The notes: a model not told the origin generated them from the letters alone. A DNA stretch of 64,000 bases from Ilyomonas sp963847085 (GCA_963847085.1 CAWJYO010000011.1:124001-188000); one strand, 5' to 3'; positions 1 through 8,361 are shown, counted from the first letter of the stretch. Made by a program: numbers and translations.

Positions 1-2
1 AG

Positions 3-986
3 TTTTATTATGAAACCCATTTGAAAAGAAGTGGCTTTAACGGCGCCATTTTGGTTGCAAAAAATGGCGAGGTTGTTTTTGAAGATTACACTGGTTATGC
101 CAATTTCAAAACCAAAGATTCCATCAATGCAAACACTCCTTTTCACCTGGCATCGGTTTCCAAAACGTTCACCGGTACTGAAGTGTTGCGGCTTTGGCAG
201 CAAGGCAGGCTATCATTAAACGATACATTGCAACAATATTTTCCGCAACTGCCGTATCATGGTATTACCATACGAATGTTGCTTTCACACCGCAGCGGCT
301 TGCCCAATTATTTATATTTTATGGATAAGGATTGGGACAAAAGAAAAAAAGCCACCAACGAAGATGTGCTGAATTTTATGATTGCACATCAACCACCGAT
401 AGAAGCGTCGCCCAACCGTGTGTTTCATTACTGCAACACCAATTTTATGTTGCTCGCTTTAATTGTTGAAAGAGTAACGCATCAGCCGTTTCCGCAGTTT
501 ATGAAAGACAGCGTTTTTGCACCGCTTGGCATGAACAGCACTTATATTTTTTCCATTGCCGATACATTGAATTATGTGCCTACAATGATGGGCAATCGTC
601 CTTACGAAATGGATCATTTGGATTGTACTTACGGCGATAAAAATGTGTATTCAACCTGCCGCGATTTGTTGCAATGGGATAAGGCTTTGTATCAGCACAC
701 ATTTGTTTCCAAAACCGCGCTGGACAGCGCTTTCACGCCGCAAAGCCACGAACGGAAATCCATGCACAACTATGGCCTGGGCTGGCGTTTGTTCAACAAC
801 GGAATTGATTCTATTATCTATCACAATGGCAAGTGGCACGGCAGCAATACGGTGTTTACAAGGTTGGTGCAAGACACAGCAACTATTATTGTTTTAGGCA
901 ATAAATTCAATCGAAATATCTACGATTCCAAAAACATGTCGGTGATATTTACAGGAGTAAAAGATACTGCAAAACTGAGTGAATAA
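3..986 (+). CDS. Serine hydrolase, class C beta-lactamase-like (5' end outside window)
   Basis: The frame is open to the window edge, so the true start lies upstream; a TTG at 21 is only an internal codon. The protein has the hallmarks of the beta-lactamase class C / D-alanyl-D-alanine carboxypeptidase-like family: an SVSK tetrad (S-x-x-K nucleophile and base) followed by 'FTGTEVLRLWQQG', a Y-C-N motif (YCNTN) in the middle, and a late HNGKWHG corresponding to the K/H-x-G box. Such proteins hydrolyse D-amino-acid peptides or esters in the periplasm. No signal peptide can be judged because the N-terminus is missing. The substrate is unknown; family assignment is secure, function is not. Confidence 0.85.
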   Translation, partial: FYYETHLKRSGFNGAILVAKNGEVVFEDYTGYANFKTKDSINANTPFHLASVSKTFTGTEVLRLWQQGRLSLNDTLQQYFPQLPYHGITIRMLLSHRSGLPNYLYFMDKDWDKRKKATNEDVLNFMIAHQPPIEASPNRVFHYCNTNFMLLALIVERVTHQPFPQFMKDSVFAPLGMNSTYIFSIADTLNYVPTMMGNRPYEMDHLDCTYGDKNVYSTCRDLLQWDKALYQHTFVSKTALDSAFTPQSHERKSMHNYGLGWRLFNNGIDSIIYHNGKWHGSNTVFTRLVQDTATIIVLGNKFNRNIYDSKNMSVIFTGVKDTAKLSE

Positions 987-1101
987 CAGCGAATACAAAA
1001 TACAGTTTTATGTACCCAACTTTTTAATTCTTGTTGATCGTCTGTTGCGTCGCACACTTGTACATTCTGAAATAAATTGGGCAAATTAATTACATCACAT
1101 C

Positions 1102-1218
1102 ACTGCGAGGAACGAAGCAGTCTGTGTTATACGATAAATGTTATTTATAAGTAGTAAACGAGTTCAACACTTCATCATCTTCATTATGCAAAGCACAGAC
1201 TGCTTCGTTCCTCGCAGT
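1102..1218. repeat. Perfect 25-bp inverted repeat, dispersed-element type
   Basis: The arms at 1102-1126 and 1194-1218 are exact reverse complements and contain the word TGCGAGGAACGAAGCAGTC; about 67 bp of AT-rich sequence lies between them. The element fills most of the 277-bp gap between the hydrolase (+) and tsaC (-), whose 3' ends converge here. Words of this kind (GCGAGGAACGAAGCA) are familiar as intergenic repeats in several bacterial groups; that is general recollection, not a database result. It could act as a bidirectional terminator or be a non-autonomous mobile repeat. Confidence 0.7.
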
Positions 1219-1263
1219 AACGGCTAAATATTTCACTTTTACAAAACAGTTGGTGTAAAAATC

Positions 1264-1836
1264 TTACTCTCTTATCACCTCCTCCTTTCCACGTTCCCAT
1301 TTAATAATTGAAGAAGGCAATGCAGGCTGGTTATCATCCTGGCGATATTTTACAACATAATCAACGCCATTAACAATAGCTTTATTAATCATTGAAAAAT
1401 ACAGAGGCGATGTTTCGCCGGAGAGGTTTGCTGACGTGCTCACAATGGGTTTGCGAAAGCGTTTGATGAGATGTTTACAAAAGGGTTCGACACAAATTCG
1501 TATCGCCACTGAGCCATCATTCGCCATTACATTTTGTGCCAATCCAATTGCATTTGGGTAAACAACTGTTGTAGGCTTTTGTGTCGTTTGCAAATAATCA
1601 AACAAACCTAAATCGGGTGCTGCTACATGCTTTAAAATATCTCTTTCATCGGCTACCAATACAACAAAGCTTTTATTCTCCGGGCGTTGTTTTAACTGCA
1701 TGATCTTTTCAGCAGCATCTTCATTTGTGGCATCGCAGCCAATGCCCCAGATTGTATCAGTCGGGTACAAAATAATGCCTCCATTTTTCAATACGGTAAG
1801 GCATTGTTCTATATCATTTTCAAATGGTATTGTCAT
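1264..1836 (-). CDS. tsaC: L-threonylcarbamoyladenylate synthase (Sua5/YciO/YrdC family)
   Basis: A protein of 190 residues matching the YrdC/Sua5 fold: N-terminal 'LKNGGIILYPTDTIWGIGC' (KxR/SxN family entry motif with the PTDT-x-WG-x-GC block), then 'IMQLKQRPENKSFVVLV' (the K-x-R-P-x-x-K/N segment) and 'KPIVSTSANLSGE' (STSAN motif). The enzyme condenses threonine, bicarbonate and ATP to threonylcarbamoyl-AMP for t6A37 of ANN-decoding tRNAs. It is TsaC-length and lacks the C-terminal Sua5 domain. Its start overlaps the end of the upstream glycosyltransferase by 17 nt on the same strand, implying translational coupling. Confidence 0.92.
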   Translation of the reverse strand: MTIPFENDIEQCLTVLKNGGIILYPTDTIWGIGCDATNEDAAEKIMQLKQRPENKSFVVLVADERDILKHVAAPDLGLFDYLQTTQKPTTVVYPNAIGLAQNVMANDGSVAIRICVEPFCKHLIKRFRKPIVSTSANLSGETSPLYFSMINKAIVNGVDYVVKYRQDDNQPALPSSIIKWERGKEEVIRE

Positions 1837-2842
1837 CGTTTGTTTTCATCACAAAATGAGCGGCATCAATTGCTTTCTGCATCCGCATTTGCACAAGACA
1901 TTGCGGCAAAGGCGCGAGTTTACAATAGTTTTTTACGCATGGCTCACAAGGCAGTTTGCCATATCGCACAGCCATAGCTTTAGGGTTGTTATAAGGACCT
2001 GTATTTTTTTCATCGCCGGCGCCGGTTATCACCACCAGCGGAATGTGGGATGCACTCCCAATATGTGCCGGCCCGCTATCGCTGGTTATCATCAATGTTG
2101 CATTGCCAATCAGTGTTTGCAGTTGATGCAAACTGGTCTCACCAGCTACATTTTCAATGTTGTTCTTTTCTTGTAGAAGTGCAATCACTTGTGCAACAAA
2201 AGCCTTTTCTTTAGGCGCACCTATTAGTTTTATGGGCAGTGAAAATTGTTGTTGAACAAGGGTAATCAGCTCAACCGCTTTTTCTACCGGTAAGCGGCTT
2301 GTAATAGATTCTGAATTGATATTCACAATCAGGTAAGGCTCGCTATTTTCAGTTTTTATAAAAGGCAATTTTACAATGGGCACTTTATCGGCAACCGATG
2401 GATTGAACTGTTGAATCAGCGAAGCATAATCTTCTACACGATGTTTTCCAATCGGCTTGTTATAGGTCTTCGTTAGTAAAAAGCTTCTGACTTCTTTTTT
2501 AAAACCGATGCGCTGTTTTGCGCGGCTGGCAAACGCCATCATTGCTGAAGAAAATGAATCGGGTAAAACAAAAAACAAATCGTATCGGTGCCTTTCTTTC
2601 AAACGTTTTCCGTATTTCCAAACACCGCGTAAACCTTTGTATGTTTTTTTATCAAAAACAAAAACTTCGTCCACTTCGGACAGTTCGTTTACCAACGGTT
2701 CTAAGCCTTTTTTGATTACAACAGAAATAAATGCAGTTGGGTACGCTTCTCTTAACAGGCGCAAAAAGCCGAGGCTCATTACCGCATCACCAAGCCAGTT
2801 GGGCATGCGTACACAAATTTTAATTGGCCTGTTTGCTTGCAT
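1820..2842 (-). CDS. Glycosyltransferase family 9, LPS heptosyltransferase-like
   Basis: 340 residues. The N-terminal 'ICVRMPNWLGDAVMSLGFLRLL' matches the GT9 heptosyltransferase signature (PxWxGDxxMS) of WaaF/RfaF, and the C-terminal half carries 'TSDSGPAHIGSASHIPLVVITGAG', the nucleotide-sugar binding D-S-G-P-x-H block. The enzyme family adds ADP-L-glycero-D-manno-heptose to the lipid A-Kdo core at the cytoplasmic face of the inner membrane. A Cys-rich tail ('CEPCVKNYCKLAPLPQC') is typical of this subgroup. It is the first gene of a two-gene operon with tsaC. Acceptor specificity (heptosyltransferase I or II) is inferred, not proven; WaaF-like is the closer match. Confidence 0.85.
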   Translation of the reverse strand: MQANRPIKICVRMPNWLGDAVMSLGFLRLLREAYPTAFISVVIKKGLEPLVNELSEVDEVFVFDKKTYKGLRGVWKYGKRLKERHRYDLFFVLPDSFSSAMMAFASRAKQRIGFKKEVRSFLLTKTYNKPIGKHRVEDYASLIQQFNPSVADKVPIVKLPFIKTENSEPYLIVNINSESITSRLPVEKAVELITLVQQQFSLPIKLIGAPKEKAFVAQVIALLQEKNNIENVAGETSLHQLQTLIGNATLMITSDSGPAHIGSASHIPLVVITGAGDEKNTGPYNNPKAMAVRYGKLPCEPCVKNYCKLAPLPQCLVQMRMQKAIDAAHFVMKTNDDNTI

Positions 2843-2855
2843 GTTTTCAAAATAA

Positions 2856-2880
2856 AAAAGGTCTTATGAAAAGACCTTTT
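2856..2880 (-). terminator. Intrinsic terminator of the DUF1573 gene
   Basis: Perfect 10-bp arms (2856-2865, 2871-2880; core AAAAGGTCTT/AAGACCTTTT) with a 5-nt loop. On the minus strand the stem is followed by TTTTTTATT, so it terminates transcription coming from 2906-3280 just before the glycosyltransferase start. Confidence 0.8.
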
Positions 2881-2905
2881 GTTATGCAAATATGATACAG
2901 AAATT

Positions 2906-3280
2906 TTACTTCGCTTTCTTTTCTACATCGCCTTCTATCGTAAGAAAAACCGGCTGCGCTACTTTGGCGAATTTTACGGTTACTTTCTTTTCGAAATGAC
3001 CTTCGGCTTCTGCATTGTAAGTAACTTTTATGGAAGATGTTTTATCTTTCATAATCGGCGTTTTTGGATAGTCCGGCGTAGTACATCCACATTCTGCCGT
3101 AGCCACTTCAATGATTAAAGGCTTGCCGGAAGTATTGGTAAAAGTAAACTCGGTACTAACAGGAACGCCTTGTTTGATTTTACCAAACGAATGTTTGATT
3201 TCATTGAATTTTACCGGCTCATTTTGAGCAAAGACAACGCTTACAAAAGCGATGAAAACAAATGATAAAATGTATTTCAT
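2906..3280 (-). CDS. DUF1573 domain protein, secreted
   Basis: 124 residues with a signal peptide (MKYILSFVFIAFVSVVFAQ) and one DUF1573 Ig-like/ASH-type beta-sandwich: 'FGKIKQGVPVSTEFTFTN', the conserved 'AECGCTTPDYPKTP' double-Cys motif and 'KVTYNAEAEGHFEKKVTVKF'. The domain is very common in Bacteroidota periplasmic or surface proteins; no biochemical function is established. It lies 7 bp downstream of a second DUF1573 gene on the same strand, and the two look like a tandem duplication that has diverged outside the Cys motif. It ends in a strong terminator. Confidence 0.88.
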   Translation of the reverse strand: MKYILSFVFIAFVSVVFAQNEPVKFNEIKHSFGKIKQGVPVSTEFTFTNTSGKPLIIEVATAECGCTTPDYPKTPIMKDKTSSIKVTYNAEAEGHFEKKVTVKFAKVAQPVFLTIEGDVEKKAK

Positions 3281-3287
3281 ATTGAGT

Positions 3288-3759
3288 TTATTTAGAAGAG
3301 TGCTTCATGCTTTGGGCAGCACTGGCAGGTGCAGCATTATCGGGTGCCTCAAACGTTTCGCCATGAAATTTAATCTGCTTGCTCAAGCCATTGGTTAAAA
3401 AGATGGTTACATTTTTATTAAACACACCTTTTGTAACTTCCGTTAAAACCCACTTTAATTTTGAAGGTTTCACCGGGCGCATAAGGTCCGGGTTTCCATT
3501 GCGGTGTAGTGCAGCCACAACCGGCTTGTACATTTTGCAGTCTAATAGAATCTGAACTGATATTTTTTACAGCCACTTCATATTCAATCGGTTTGCCGAA
3601 CGGAATTTTACCCATGTCGTGGTCAACATCGCTGATTTGCAAATACTTTGCAACATCCTGCGCCGCAGGCTGCGTAGTAGTTGGGGTTGAAGTTGATGTT
3701 TGTGCGTGAGCCGCAGAAAGAATGAACAATGCGCTGAACGCTACCATCATTTTTTTCAT
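3288..3759 (-). CDS. DUF1573 domain protein, secreted (frame broken near 3435)
   Basis: Read in one frame from 3759 the protein begins MKKMMVAFSALFILSAAHAQ (signal peptide), has a Thr/Pro-rich linker, 'DMGKIPFGKPIEYEVAVKN' and the hallmark 'QAGCGCTTPQWKPGPYAPG', then runs into a stop after 'VGFNGSYKRCV'. The missing half (TKGVFNKNVTIFLTNGLSKQ to a stop at 3288) follows in another frame. Deleting one A at about 3435 joins them as FNGS-TKGVFNKNV, the expected DUF1573 ending. I therefore treat it as one gene with a one-base insertion in the sequence. An upstream ATG at 3813 is possible but would put a long extension before the signal peptide. Confidence 0.75.
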
Positions 3760-3827
3760 AACTAAATTTGTTTTGTTGTGCAATTTAAGTGATTTCTGAA
3801 ACGCAAAAAGCAAAACTGATATTGCAT

Positions 3828-3838
3828 TTTGTTTTTGC
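3828..3838 (-). repeat. Recurrent 11-mer GCAAAAACAAA, first of at least 22 exact copies
   Basis: Exact copies found by eye. Plus orientation start at 7322, 16715, 19597, 22601, 23498, 50744, 54917, 58991. Reverse orientation (TTTGTTTTTGC on plus) start at 3828, 10192, 16747, 22636, 26840, 29640, 30456, 31707, 33520, 33951, 51030, 54541, 55950, 57778. The variant GTAAAAACAAA is reverse-oriented at 17105, 25779, 38808, 41277, 41573, 62991 and plus-oriented at 42916. They occur in genes and between genes, and several lie in hairpins. Function unknown. Confidence 0.8.
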
Positions 3839-3897
3839 TAACATTATTTTAAGGCTGTTTGATGCTATTGCACCTTGTAGGTTTAATACGCTTTCAT

Positions 3898-4333
3898 TTA
3901 TTTCCAGTCCGGAATCTGGTGTATTTCCTCAGCTCCTCCATTTTGAATTTGCCAGCCTCTGCTGTTGTTGCCGTTGGTGATGATGAGATATGAACAAACA
4001 TGCACAATATTGTATTGCAACACCTGCAATCAAAGTGGAATTGGACAATGCGACATCCGGCTGCTTGCATTCAACAATCATCCAGGGAACATCATTTTTA
4101 TACACCACAACATCGCATCGTTTTTTTAGTTCACCCAATCGTATCTCCTTTTCAACAGATAATAAAGAAGCAGGATAGCTTTTGGTTTTGATCAAATATT
4201 GAATCCAGTTTTGCCGCACCCATTCTTCGGGCGTTAAACGCACCCATTTTTTTCGGATGACATCCATGATGTATTCCTTTCCATCGTTTGTTTTTACACC
4301 AAATTCAGGCGATGGAAATTCGATTATCAGCAT
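3898..4333 (-). CDS. Type I restriction HsdR N-terminal-like nuclease domain protein (frame broken near 4030)
   Basis: The N-terminus 'MLIIEFPSPEF', 'RKKWVRLTPEEWVRQNWIQYLI' and the nuclease-like core 'EIRLGELKKRCDVVVYK...PWMIVECKQPDV' match the stand-alone HSDR_N_2 family (PD-(D/E)xK type: D of RCDVVV, E-C-K). As read, the frame drifts after 'ALSNSTL'. Removing the T at 4030 gives ...STLLQVLQYNIVHVCSYLIITNG... and a terminus ...EEIHQIPDWK with stop at 3898, which is the normal family ending. Family members of about 145 residues are widespread in Bacteroidota without restriction neighbours; no modification or specificity gene is present here, so a role in restriction is not implied. Confidence 0.75.
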
Positions 4334-4361
4334 TGTACAAAACTACTCATCAACCAATAAG

Positions 4362-4370
4362 TATATTTGT
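4362..4370 (+). promoter_or_regulatory. Bacteroidota -7 element upstream of AMP nucleosidase
   Basis: TATATTTGT matches the TAnnTTTG(Y) -7 consensus used by the Bacteroidota primary sigma factor and lies 15 bp before the ATG, predicting a very short leader. No convincing -33 TTG at the usual spacing was seen. Confidence 0.5.
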
Positions 4371-4384
4371 AAAATTTTGGGCAA

Positions 4385-5158
4385 ATGAAAAGCCGACAAG
4401 AGATTGTAAACAACTGGCTGCCGCGCTACACGGGTGAGAAACTCGACAATTTTGGCAACTATATTTTACTTACCAATTTCAGTAATTATGTGCACCTGTT
4501 TGCCGAATGGAACAACACAAAAGTAGTAGGCGAAGACCGGCCTTATCAATGTGCCACCGCAAACGGAATTACTATTATTAATTTTGGAATGGGCAGTGCA
4601 GGAGCCGCTACCATTATGGATTTGCTAAGTGCCATCAACCCAAAAGCCGCTTTGTTTTTAGGCAAATGTGGTGGATTAAAAAAGCGCAATAAGCTGGGCG
4701 ATTTAATTTTACCCATTGCTGCCATTCGCGGTGAAGGAACATCTAACGATTACTTCCCGCCTGAAGTGCCCGCCCTGCCTGCGTTTGCGTTGCAACGCGC
4801 CGTTTCCACCACCATACGAGAGAACAAAGTAGATTATTGGACGGGAACTGTTTACACCACCAACCGCCGCATTTGGGAACACGATGATAAGTTTAAAGAG
4901 TATCTCCGAAGCATTCGTGCCTATGCCATTGACATGGAAACGGCAACCATTTTTACGGTTGGTTTTTATAATAAAATTCCTACCGGCGCATTATTGCTGG
5001 TAAGCGATCAGCCCATGACTCCCGAAGGCGTGAAAACGGCTGAAAGCGATAAGCTAATCACCAATAAATACGTGGAGCAACATTTAAAAATCGGGATTGA
5101 TTCCCTTAAACAATTGATTGAAAAAACAACAACCCTAAGGCATTTGAAGTTTGAATGA
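4385..5158 (+). CDS. amn: AMP nucleosidase
   Basis: 257 residues of the purine/uridine phosphorylase superfamily, matching the short Bacteroidota AMP nucleosidases. Visible blocks are 'TIINFGMGSAGAATIMDLL', 'ALFLGKCGGLKKRNKLGDLILP', 'IAAIRGEGTSNDYFPPEVPA' and the late 'AYAIDMETATIFTVGFYN' (M-E substrate-binding pair) with 'LLVSDQPMTPEGVKT'. The enzyme hydrolyses AMP to adenine and ribose 5-phosphate in the cytoplasm. It is transcribed divergently from the HsdR-N-like gene with its own -7 element in the 51-bp gap, and converges on the sterol desaturase gene. Confidence 0.88.
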   Translation: MKSRQEIVNNWLPRYTGEKLDNFGNYILLTNFSNYVHLFAEWNNTKVVGEDRPYQCATANGITIINFGMGSAGAATIMDLLSAINPKAALFLGKCGGLKKRNKLGDLILPIAAIRGEGTSNDYFPPEVPALPAFALQRAVSTTIRENKVDYWTGTVYTTNRRIWEHDDKFKEYLRSIRAYAIDMETATIFTVGFYNKIPTGALLLVSDQPMTPEGVKTAESDKLITNKYVEQHLKIGIDSLKQLIEKTTTLRHLKFE

Positions 5159-5160
5159 TT

Positions 5161-5300
5161 CTGAACTGGGATAGATGAGATTGTAGAGATGTTTGGGATT
5201 GGATGTTGAAAAAGTAAGATTGAATATTTCTACAAAAACAAATCGTTGTATTCATCACTATTCCACAAATCCCAAACATTCTATCCATCCAGTTTAGATT
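5161..5300. repeat. Imperfect inverted repeat between convergent genes
   Basis: A left arm (about 5162-5204, containing GATGTTTGGGATT) and a right arm (about 5265-5300, containing AATCCCAAACATT then TCTATCCATCCAG) are imperfect reverse complements with small insertions. The element sits where amn (+) and the desaturase (-) converge and overlaps the last codons of the latter. It may serve as a bidirectional terminator; it belongs to a set of word-like intergenic palindromes seen elsewhere in this window. Confidence 0.55.
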
Positions 5301-6178
5301 TTTTCCCGCATTTGCTTACTTGTAAGCCGGCTTCCATCGTGGCTCCAGCCGGGCGATTTCATTACATATTTCCATTTTTCGCGCCAGCAAATGTCTTTTC
5401 TTTTTACATCGTTTTTAATATTCTGCCATTCGTGAAAAACGATATTCACAGCATTGGGCTTTTGAATATTACTTACCAAACCATACACAATCGGCTCATA
5501 TTCTTCCGGCGGTAATTCTTTTTGAAACGTGCCAAACATCTTATCCCAGATAATTAAAAACATGCCCATGTTTTTGTCTAAATATTTTGCATTTGATGCG
5601 TGATGAACGCGGTGGTGTGATGGAGTTACAAAAATGTATTCGAGCCAGCCCAGTTTACCAACAATATCTGTATGAACCAGCGTTCCCCAGATTTGCGTAG
5701 CGGAATACATGAACACAATATCAAGCGGTTTGAAACCTAAAAAAGCCAGCGGAATAAAATAGACAAACCGATACAAAGGTTCAAATACCGATGACCGGAA
5801 ACCGACTGTAAAATTCATTTGCTGCGCGCTGTGGTGCGTAACATGAACAGCCCAAAAAAGGCGCACTTCATGATCGAAGCGATGCAGCCAGTAATACAAA
5901 AAATCTTCGGCAAATAATAAAATGGCCCAATACAAAAAAGGGTTGGAAATATGCACAAAAGCAAACCCATAACAATACTGATAAATGGCAATGTAAGCCA
6001 CGCGGAATGCCACATCTATCAGGGTGTTGAGCACCATTAAGTAAACATTCGCAACCGTTCCTTTTACAGTATAAACCTTTCGTTCCTGAATGTGCGTAAG
6101 CAACAACTCAAGCCCGATGATAACAATATAAAACGGAGTTGAAAGTAGTAACAACCAATATTCTCTTACCGAATTCAT
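5294..6178 (-). CDS. Sterol desaturase / fatty acid hydroxylase superfamily protein
   Basis: 294 residues, with several hydrophobic membrane segments and the three diiron histidine boxes of the family: 'HRFDHE' in HxxxH form, 'HVTHHSAQ' (HxxHH) and 'HRVHHASN' (HxxHH). Such integral membrane enzymes insert oxygen into lipid or sterol-like substrates using a di-iron centre. The substrate in Bacteroidota is not known; lipid A or fatty-acid hydroxylation are reasonable possibilities. It is divergent from the YkgJ-type gene and alone on its strand here. Confidence 0.88.
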   Translation of the reverse strand: MNSVREYWLLLLSTPFYIVIIGLELLLTHIQERKVYTVKGTVANVYLMVLNTLIDVAFRVAYIAIYQYCYGFAFVHISNPFLYWAILLFAEDFLYYWLHRFDHEVRLFWAVHVTHHSAQQMNFTVGFRSSVFEPLYRFVYFIPLAFLGFKPLDIVFMYSATQIWGTLVHTDIVGKLGWLEYIFVTPSHHRVHHASNAKYLDKNMGMFLIIWDKMFGTFQKELPPEEYEPIVYGLVSNIQKPNAVNIVFHEWQNIKNDVKRKDICWREKWKYVMKSPGWSHDGSRLTSKQMREKI

Positions 6179-6271
6179 TCAGGATATTATGCTGGTGCAA
6201 AGTAACAGCGAAAATAACTTTATGGAATTGTAAAATATGTTTATCTGTTTTTGGCACACCTTTGCTAAATC

Positions 6272-6763
6272 ATGGCAGATTTTATCAACGGCAACTGGCA
6301 GAAAGTTTCTTCCGACCATCAAAAAGAATACAAGCGTTTGTTGCAAAAAAGCGACAAAAACAAACTTCTGAAACAACTACCCCATTTGCATGAAGAAGCG
6401 TTTGAAAACATCAACTGTTTGCAATGCGCAAGGTGTTGTAAAAATTATTCGCCGCGTTTTAAAACGCCTGATATTAAGCGCATCAGCAAGCATTTAAAAA
6501 TGAAAGAAGGTGCTTTCATTGAAACATATTTGAGTCTTGATGTAGATGGCGATTATGTTGTAAAATCAACGCCTTGCCCGTTTTTAAATGAGGACAATTC
6601 GTGTTCCATATATGAGGTTCGTCCATCCGATTGTCAACGCTTTCCTTATACGGATGAAGATGTATTGTTTAAACGCCCGAATATTACTTTGAAAAATTCG
6701 ACTTTTTGCCCTATTGTGGTGTATGTTCTCGAAAAGCTTCGAGTTGTGAGCAGTGAGCATTGA
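6272..6763 (+). CDS. YkgJ family cysteine cluster protein
   Basis: 163 residues with the Cys pattern of the YkgJ/CxxCxxCC family: 'NCLQCARCCKNYSPRF' near residue 50, then 'TPCPFLNEDNSCSIYEVRPSDCQRFPY' and 'STFCPIVV'. These cysteines probably coordinate zinc or an Fe-S cluster; function is not established. The last residues (about VVSSEH) are encoded inside an intergenic-type inverted repeat (6732-6833), so the C-terminus looks to have been extended by that element. Confidence 0.85.
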   Translation: MADFINGNWQKVSSDHQKEYKRLLQKSDKNKLLKQLPHLHEEAFENINCLQCARCCKNYSPRFKTPDIKRISKHLKMKEGAFIETYLSLDVDGDYVVKSTPCPFLNEDNSCSIYEVRPSDCQRFPYTDEDVLFKRPNITLKNSTFCPIVVYVLEKLRVVSSEH

Positions 6764-6833
6764 GCTTAAAAATTTTGTTCTGAATATTCAATTCTTTCAG
6801 CTCTTAGCTCGCTGCTAACAGCTCATAGCTTTT
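6732..6833. repeat. Imperfect inverted repeat of GAGC-type words
   Basis: Left arm 6732-6766 and right arm 6799-6833 are imperfect reverse complements made of short related words (GTGAGCAGTGAGC against GCTCGCTGCTAACAGCTC). The left arm forms the 3' end of the YkgJ-family gene and the right arm abuts the rlmD promoter. It could act as terminator of the upstream gene. Confidence 0.6.
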
Positions 6834-6841
6834 ATCTTTGC
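6833..6841 (+). promoter_or_regulatory. -7 promoter element of rlmD
   Basis: TATCTTTGC is an exact match to TAnnTTTGY. It ends only 4 bp before the GTG start of rlmD at 6846, so the transcript is predicted to be leaderless or nearly so. Confidence 0.5.
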
Positions 6842-6845
6842 CATC

Positions 6846-8270
6846 GTGAAATATAAAAAACCTCCCACCATTTTACAGAATATTTTGGTTGAAAAATATG
6901 CTGCTGAAGGCAAGTGTATCAGTCGTGTAAACGGCAAAGCTATCTTCATTGAAAATGTGGTTCCCGGGGATGTTGTGGATGTTCAGCTTTCGAAAAATAA
7001 GCGGGATTGGGGGGAAGGATTTCCGATTTTCTTTCATCGCCTTTCTTCAGAACGGGTTACGCCTTTTTGCGAGCATTTTGGGGTGTGTGGTGGTTGCCAG
7101 TGGCAGCATCTTCCCTACGAAAAACAATTGGAATTTAAACAGCAACAAGTGCTGGATGCTTTTGAGCGCATCGCCAAACTGCCATCGTTAGAAATCAAAC
7201 CCATCAAGGGTTGTAGCGAGATAGTCAGGTATCGGAATAAATTAGAATATACATTCAGCAACACGCGTTTTGTGCCGGATGCCCAGTTTGCAAACTTAAA
7301 TGCAGACGATAAAAAATTAGTGCAAAAACAAAACGTGGCCGGCTATCATGTACGCGGCGTTTGGGACAAAGTGCTTCCTATCAGAACCTGTCATTTGCAA
7401 CACGAGCCAACCAACCAAATCAGAACAGCCATTGCAGAATGGGGCAATTCAAACGAGGTTTCTTTTTACGACATCAGGCAGCATACCGGCTGGCTGCGTA
7501 ATGTGCAAATCCGCAGTACAACCACCAACGAATGGATGGTAAACGTGATTGTTGGTTATGAAGATGCGGAGCTTCAGGACGGGTTGCAAAGCTTGTTGTT
7601 GCAACGCTTTCCTTCGATTACCACTTTGCTCTTTACCATCAATCAAAAATGGAACGATAGCATCTACGATTTATCTCCGCAAACTGTTTCCGGCAAAGGA
7701 TTTATTCATGAAAAGCTGGAAGATTTTAATTTTAAAATCAGTCCGAAATCTTTTTTTCAAACTAATACTAAAGGAGCCGAAATATTATACGCTGTTGCAC
7801 GCAACTTTGCAGAACTGAATGGCACACAAACGCTGTACGATTTGTATTGCGGCACGGGCAGTATTGGTATTTTTATGAGCCGTTTTGCGCGCAAAGTAAT
7901 TGGCGTTGAAATGATTGCCGATGCAATAAATGATGCAAAACAAAACGCATACATCAACAACATCAATCATGCAGATTTTTTTTGTGGTGATGTTACCGAC
8001 ATTTGCAACGATGATTTTTTTGCAATGCATGGAAAACCGGATGTGATTGTTACTGACCCGCCAAGAGCCGGAATGGGCGAGAAACTGGTGAACAAATTGC
8101 TGGAAGTAGAAGCGCCATTGATAGTTTATGTAAGCTGCAACCCCGCAACACAGGCAAGAGATTTGTTGCTGTTAAGCACAAAATACAATGTTACGCAAGT
8201 TCAGCCGGTAGATATGTTTCCGCACACACATCATATTGAAAATATAGTGCAACTGAAATTGAAAAAATAA
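6846..8270 (+). CDS. rlmD: 23S rRNA (uracil-5-)-methyltransferase, RlmD/RumA type
   Basis: 474 residues. An N-terminal TRAM-like beta domain precedes the Fe-S cluster ligands 'CEHFGVCGGCQWQHL'; the SAM-binding core has 'LYDLYCGTGSIGIFMSR', the 'VTDPPRAGM' motif and the catalytic 'VYVSCNPATQARDL' (nucleophilic Cys in SCNP). These define the RumA/TrmA superfamily that makes 5-methyluridine in 23S rRNA; the RlmD (U1939) assignment is by family. The start is GTG with an exact -7 promoter element immediately upstream; no better downstream ATG preserves the TRAM region. Confidence 0.9.
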   Translation: MKYKKPPTILQNILVEKYAAEGKCISRVNGKAIFIENVVPGDVVDVQLSKNKRDWGEGFPIFFHRLSSERVTPFCEHFGVCGGCQWQHLPYEKQLEFKQQQVLDAFERIAKLPSLEIKPIKGCSEIVRYRNKLEYTFSNTRFVPDAQFANLNADDKKLVQKQNVAGYHVRGVWDKVLPIRTCHLQHEPTNQIRTAIAEWGNSNEVSFYDIRQHTGWLRNVQIRSTTTNEWMVNVIVGYEDAELQDGLQSLLLQRFPSITTLLFTINQKWNDSIYDLSPQTVSGKGFIHEKLEDFNFKISPKSFFQTNTKGAEILYAVARNFAELNGTQTLYDLYCGTGSIGIFMSRFARKVIGVEMIADAINDAKQNAYINNINHADFFCGDVTDICNDDFFAMHGKPDVIVTDPPRAGMGEKLVNKLLEVEAPLIVYVSCNPATQARDLLLLSTKYNVTQVQPVDMFPHTHHIENIVQLKLKK

Positions 8271-8361
8271 AATGCTAATGCTGATTTACTTAACAAATGA
8301 TGCAGCAAAAAAATAGAAATCTTTGTTTTATCGTTATTCATGAAAGCCTTTTTTATAAAGC

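Noticed and set aside
3898..4333. Type I restriction system
   Set aside because: Only the short HsdR-N-like domain is present; no helicase motor, HsdM or HsdS in the neighbourhood.
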